A stretch of DNA of 64,000 nt. Source: Xanthobacter aminoxidans. Its GTDB lineage: Bacteria > Pseudomonadota > Alphaproteobacteria > Rhizobiales > Xanthobacteraceae. Below the pieces are notes generated by a model. That model saw only the letters and a list, made by a program, of their open reading frames with translations, did no database searches and was not told where the DNA came from. This document shows positions 60,776 to 64,000 of the stretch, one piece after another. Where the stretch lies: positions 62,001 through 126,000 of the forward strand of contig NZ_JAMJXC010000012.1 of the NCBI RefSeq assembly GCF_023571765.1, in the 5' to 3' direction. Each line of letters begins with the position of its first letter. Within the stretch, counting starts at the first letter, position 1. Made by a program: the position numbers and the translations under genes.

Positions 60776-63429
60776 CCGTCGCGGGCCAGGGCGGCGGCCT
60801 CGGCGATGGGGAGGGGGCGGCCGAGCAGGAAGCCCTGCGCCTCGGCGCAGGAGGTGCGGACGAGCAGCGACCACTGCGCCTCGGTCTCGATGCCCTCGGC
60901 GACGGTGGCGATGCCGAGCCGGCCGGTGAGCACGGTGATGGCCTCGACGATGGCGGCGCTGGCCGAGCCCTCGGTGGCGTCCTGCACGAAGGAGCGGTCG
61001 ATCTTGATCTTGTCGAGGGGCAGGAGGCGCAGCCGGCTGAGGCTGGAATAGCCCGTGCCGAAATCGTCGAGCACGATCTTCACGCCGATCTCGCGCAGCC
61101 GCTGGAGCACGGCGAGGCTGGTCTGCTCGCTCTCGAACAAAGCGGTTTCGGTGATCTCGCATTCGAGGCGGCCGGGCGGCAGGCCGCTGTCGCGCAGCGC
61201 CGCCTCCACCGTGCCGACGATGTCGCCGAAGGCGAGCTGCACCGGCGAGAGATTCACCGCCACCTTCAGATTGCCGGGCAGGGCGGCGATGTCGGCCACC
61301 GCCCGCCGCAGCACGAAGGCGCCGATCTCCACAATGCTGCGGGAATCCTCGGCCAGCGGCACGAAATCGGAGGGCTCGACGATGCCGCGGCGCGGGTGGT
61401 TCCAGCGCAGCAGCGCCTCGAACCCGGTGAGCGCGCCGGTGACCACCGAGAAGATCGGCTGGTAGGCGAGATCGAACTGCCCTTCGGCGAGGGCCTCCCT
61501 GAGGTCCTGCTCCATCTCCAGCCGGGCGCGCAGATGGGTGTCCATCTCCGGCTCGAACACGCACATGGTGCCGCGGCCCCACGCCTTGGCGCGGTAGAGG
61601 GCGAGGTCGGCCTGCTTGAGCAGGGTGTCGGCGTCGATCCACGCCGCCTCGGCCACCGCGATGCCGACGCTGACGCTGACCGCGATGGTATGGCCGAGGG
61701 CCGAATAGGGCTCCCCGAGCAGGGCGATGACGCGCTCGGCCAGCTCGGTCGCCGCCTGCGGCTGCTGCGGCCCGATGCTGATGATGGCGAACTCGTCGCC
61801 GCTGAGGCGCGCCACCACGTCGGTGGCCTGAACGCAGTTGGTGAGGCGGGCGGCGACCTTCCGCAGCAAAGCGTCGCCCACGGGATGGCCGAGGGTGTCG
61901 TTGACGTCCTTGAAGCGGTCGAGGTCGAGATAGAGCAGGGCCATCTTCTCGCTCCGCTCGGCGGCCTCGTAGAGCGCCTTGCCGATGCGCTCGCGGAACA
62001 CCACCCGGTTGGGCAGGCCCGTGAGGTCGTCGTGATGGGCGAGGAAGCGGATGCGCCCCTCGCGCTCGATCAGCGCCATGTTCTGCCGCTGCGCCTCGGC
62101 GGCGGCCTCGGTGGCGCGCAGGTTGGCCTCGGCAAGCTCCGCCTGCACCGCCTTGAGCGCGGTGACGTCGGTGCGGATCGCCACCACGCCGCCGTCCGCG
62201 GTGCGCCGGTCGGTCATCAGCAGCCAGCGCCCGTCGGACAGCCGCCGCTCCACCGGGCTGTGCTCGGGACGATGCCAGCGGGCCCGCTCGGCCACCTGCT
62301 CCTCGCTCAGCGGACCGGCCGTGGGGAGATGACGGGCCGCGACGCTCGCCCGCATGATCTCCTGGAAGCGGGCGCCCGGCGTCAGAAACGGCGCGGTGAT
62401 GGCGAACAGCTCGCGGTAGCGCTGGTTGCAGGCGACGAGCCGGTCCTCGCCGTCCCACAGGGCGAAGCCATCGGACATGGCTTCCACCGCATTGGCGAGC
62501 ACGGCCGTGGCGCGGGCGCGCTCGGCATCCACCCTTTCGCGCTGGCGCAGTGCCAGGAAGAGGGCACCGGCGAAGGCCGTCACGAGCGTGCCCCCCATGG
62601 CGGCGGCTGCGATCAGGCGATCGCGGAAGCGCCGCCATGGCGCGAGGGCCTCGTCGAGGTCGGTGACCAGCACCACGCGCAGGTCCCCGGGCAGGGAGCT
62701 CCGCACCACGGCCAGTTCCGGCTGGCCCTTGTCGCCGGTGGCGACGAAGGCCCTGCCATCGGGCGGTCGCGTGCCCAGCGCACCGTGCCGCCACTCGCCG
62801 ACGGCCAGCTCGTCATGGGGCAGCGAGGCCACCAGCTGGCCGTTCGGCCGTTCGATGCGGATGCGCATGCCCGGGGCGAGGCCGGTCTCCGCCAGGATCT
62901 TCATGAGGGACTGGGTCGAGACGTCGGCGACGGCGACCACGCCGTCCCATCCGGGAACCGCCCGGACGGCATAGAGCGACCAGTCGCCGTTCACCGGATT
63001 CTGCACCGGCCCGATCATGGCGGCGGGCTGGATGCTGGTGGGCTGAGTCACCATGGGCAGCGAGCGCAGCGCGCCGCGTGGCCGGGCCGAGGCGATGATG
63101 GTGCCGTCGGGGGCGACCAGCATCATGTCGCGATAGGCGATGGTCTGCAGGTTGAAGCCGCGCAGCAGCTCGTTGGCGGCGGGCGAGGTGGCCGTGACCC
63201 CGGCGGCGGCGAACAGCGGCCGGATGGCGGCGAGCGCGCCATGGATCTGGAGCAGTTGACGGTTGAGCGCATTTTCCACGCCCTGGGCGGAGCGCTCGAT
63301 GTCCGCCTCGGCGATGAGCCGCGTCGCCATGAGGCCGCGATGGGCGAGCAGGGCCGTCCCGACCATCAGCAGGCCCAGGATGACGATGGTCCCGGCGATG
63401 ACGGAGAGCTTGAGGCGGTGCCAGATCAT
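60727..63429 (-). CDS. Membrane GGDEF-EAL cyclic-di-GMP protein with periplasmic sensor and PAS
   Basis: This 900-residue inner-membrane enzyme makes or degrades c-di-GMP. Order: TM1 (about 10-30), periplasmic Cache-like sensor (32-270), TM2 (272-293), PAS (about 305-430), GGDEF (465-625) and EAL (640-890). The GGDEF motif reads SGDEF (RLSGDEFAI), a tolerated variant. EAL residues appear complete: FEALLRW, NLSP, CEITETAL, DDFGTGYSS, KIDRSF and AEGIE, so phosphodiesterase activity is likely. It lies 84 bases downstream of a TRAP binding-protein gene on the same strand. Its 3' end overlaps the methyltransferase gene. Confidence 0.94.
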   Translation of the reverse strand: MIWHRLKLSVIAGTIVILGLLMVGTALLAHRGLMATRLIAEADIERSAQGVENALNRQLLQIHGALAAIRPLFAAAGVTATSPAANELLRGFNLQTIAYRDMMLVAPDGTIIASARPRGALRSLPMVTQPTSIQPAAMIGPVQNPVNGDWSLYAVRAVPGWDGVVAVADVSTQSLMKILAETGLAPGMRIRIERPNGQLVASLPHDELAVGEWRHGALGTRPPDGRAFVATGDKGQPELAVVRSSLPGDLRVVLVTDLDEALAPWRRFRDRLIAAAAMGGTLVTAFAGALFLALRQRERVDAERARATAVLANAVEAMSDGFALWDGEDRLVACNQRYRELFAITAPFLTPGARFQEIMRASVAARHLPTAGPLSEEQVAERARWHRPEHSPVERRLSDGRWLLMTDRRTADGGVVAIRTDVTALKAVQAELAEANLRATEAAAEAQRQNMALIEREGRIRFLAHHDDLTGLPNRVVFRERIGKALYEAAERSEKMALLYLDLDRFKDVNDTLGHPVGDALLRKVAARLTNCVQATDVVARLSGDEFAIISIGPQQPQAATELAERVIALLGEPYSALGHTIAVSVSVGIAVAEAAWIDADTLLKQADLALYRAKAWGRGTMCVFEPEMDTHLRARLEMEQDLREALAEGQFDLAYQPIFSVVTGALTGFEALLRWNHPRRGIVEPSDFVPLAEDSRSIVEIGAFVLRRAVADIAALPGNLKVAVNLSPVQLAFGDIVGTVEAALRDSGLPPGRLECEITETALFESEQTSLAVLQRLREIGVKIVLDDFGTGYSSLSRLRLLPLDKIKIDRSFVQDATEGSASAAIVEAITVLTGRLGIATVAEGIETEAQWSLLVRTSCAEAQGFLLGRPLPIAEAAALARDGYGVPVALAAGFSAPT

Positions 63430-63513
63430 CGTCGGCGCCAGTCCCCACGCTTGAGGGCGCCGCCGTCCCCGCCGGGGGAGGCCCTTCCGCCCGGATCATC
63501 CGGCCGGCTGCGA

Positions 63514-64000
63514 TCACTCGGCTTTGGCGGTCGTCGCGTGCAGTTCGGCAAGATAGGCATTCCATGCATCGGCGCAAGCCGCGCCACACCGCTCGATCCA
63601 GCGCGGCAGGATGGTTCCGGAGAGCAGAGTAAGGCGGCGGGCGGCGTCGGCCTCGGATTGCGGCACCACCACCAGCCGGTGGGTCATCGGCCGGCTGCAT
63701 GCGACGGCGCCGGTGTTGCAGTCGAGCCCGCGGGCGGTGTCGGCCTGGGCCTGCTGCCAGATGCGGCCTTCGAGATCGGCGAGGCCTCCGCGGATCTGGG
63801 CCCGCACGTCCTCCGGCAGGGCCATCCAGGCGTTGACGTTGGCGCCGAAGAAGGAAAGCCCCCAGCTGATCGCCATGCTGTGGACGTGGGTGGTGACGTC
63901 GCCGAGGCCGATCTCGTGGCCGCTGAGGGTGCCGGTGATGGCGCAATCCACCACCCCCTGCCGCACCGCATCCACCACATCCGCGAACGGCACCACCACG
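63514..64000 (-). CDS. TRAP transporter solute-binding protein, C-terminal part (5' end outside window)
   Basis: This is the C-terminal 161 residues of a DctP-type periplasmic binding protein of a TRAP transporter, which binds organic acids. FADVVDAVRQGVVDCAITGTLSGHEIGLGDVTTHVH is the helix and cleft region typical of the family, where a Gln-Gly-Asp pattern marks the ligand side; VNAWMALPEDVRAQIRGGL is the later helix. The frame is open to the right edge. The TRAP permeases are not in the window. Confidence 0.85.
   Translation of the reverse strand, partial: VVVPFADVVDAVRQGVVDCAITGTLSGHEIGLGDVTTHVHSMAISWGLSFFGANVNAWMALPEDVRAQIRGGLADLEGRIWQQAQADTARGLDCNTGAVACSRPMTHRLVVVPQSEADAARRLTLLSGTILPRWIERCGAACADAWNAYLAELHATTAKAE

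Overview
The window is high-GC, densely packed bacterial chromosome. Gene content points to an alphaproteobacterium of the Hyphomicrobiales, perhaps near Xanthobacteraceae: an MbfA-type ferritin/VIT fusion behind an Irr-box-like palindrome, a fabA-fabB-fabI operon, an IalB-family protein, a bacteriophytochrome with an HWE/HisKA_2-type kinase, and short palindromic intergenic elements of the type common in this order. The family-level placement is inference. I saw no rRNA, tRNA, CRISPR array, phage or insertion sequence.

Layout. 0-9 kb: 3' end of a PHA synthase, a secreted HExxH protein, a zinc alcohol dehydrogenase, divergent mbfA and a P1B-type ATPase sharing an Irr-box-like site, and a lodB-lodA pair (quinone-cofactor oxidase plus flavoprotein). 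9-24.5 kb: housekeeping genes (argG, pyrE-pyrD, fabA-fabB-fabI, mscL, mogA) with a PAP2 phosphatase, a glycosyltransferase, a DsbA-like protein without its CxxC, a DUF4239 protein, a CDF transporter and an HTH/periplasmic-binding-type regulator. 24.5-33 kb: an AAA+ ATPase, then a complete branched-chain-amino-acid-type ABC transporter followed by a DUF2848 protein and a GntR regulator. 33-36 kb: a leftward set of type II thioesterase, Sfp-type phosphopantetheinyl transferase and an unusual methyltransferase, with no NRPS or PKS in view. 36-40.4 kb: an ABC permease and ATPase, an enolase-superfamily enzyme and a DUF993 aldolase-like protein behind a near-consensus sigma70 promoter. 40-48.5 kb: SGNH hydrolase, OsmC, LLM flavin oxidoreductase, a lower-GC patch with a secreted Cys-rich protein and a metallo-beta-lactamase remnant, bacteriophytochrome kinase, ChaC and an AraC regulator. 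48.5-57.7 kb: a 2635-residue autotransporter built of solenoid repeats, then an IalB protein. 58-64 kb: an exported adenosine-deaminase-like enzyme, a SABATH-like methyltransferase, a GGDEF-EAL protein and the C-terminus of a TRAP solute-binding protein.

Links between genes. mbfA and the P-type ATPase look like a divergent iron-export pair under iron control. The fab genes form the unsaturated fatty-acid branch. The liv-type genes with DUF2848 and GntR look like a regulated uptake and degradation unit. The ABC, enolase and DUF993 genes look like an uncharacterised uptake plus two-step catabolic unit. The best candidates for something undescribed are that unit, the Tat-signal LodA, the orphan thioesterase/PPTase/methyltransferase set, and two small-scale sequence patterns: 17-base tandem duplications that repeat the ends of argG and fabB including the stop codon, and two families of paired-hairpin intergenic repeats with compensatory base changes.
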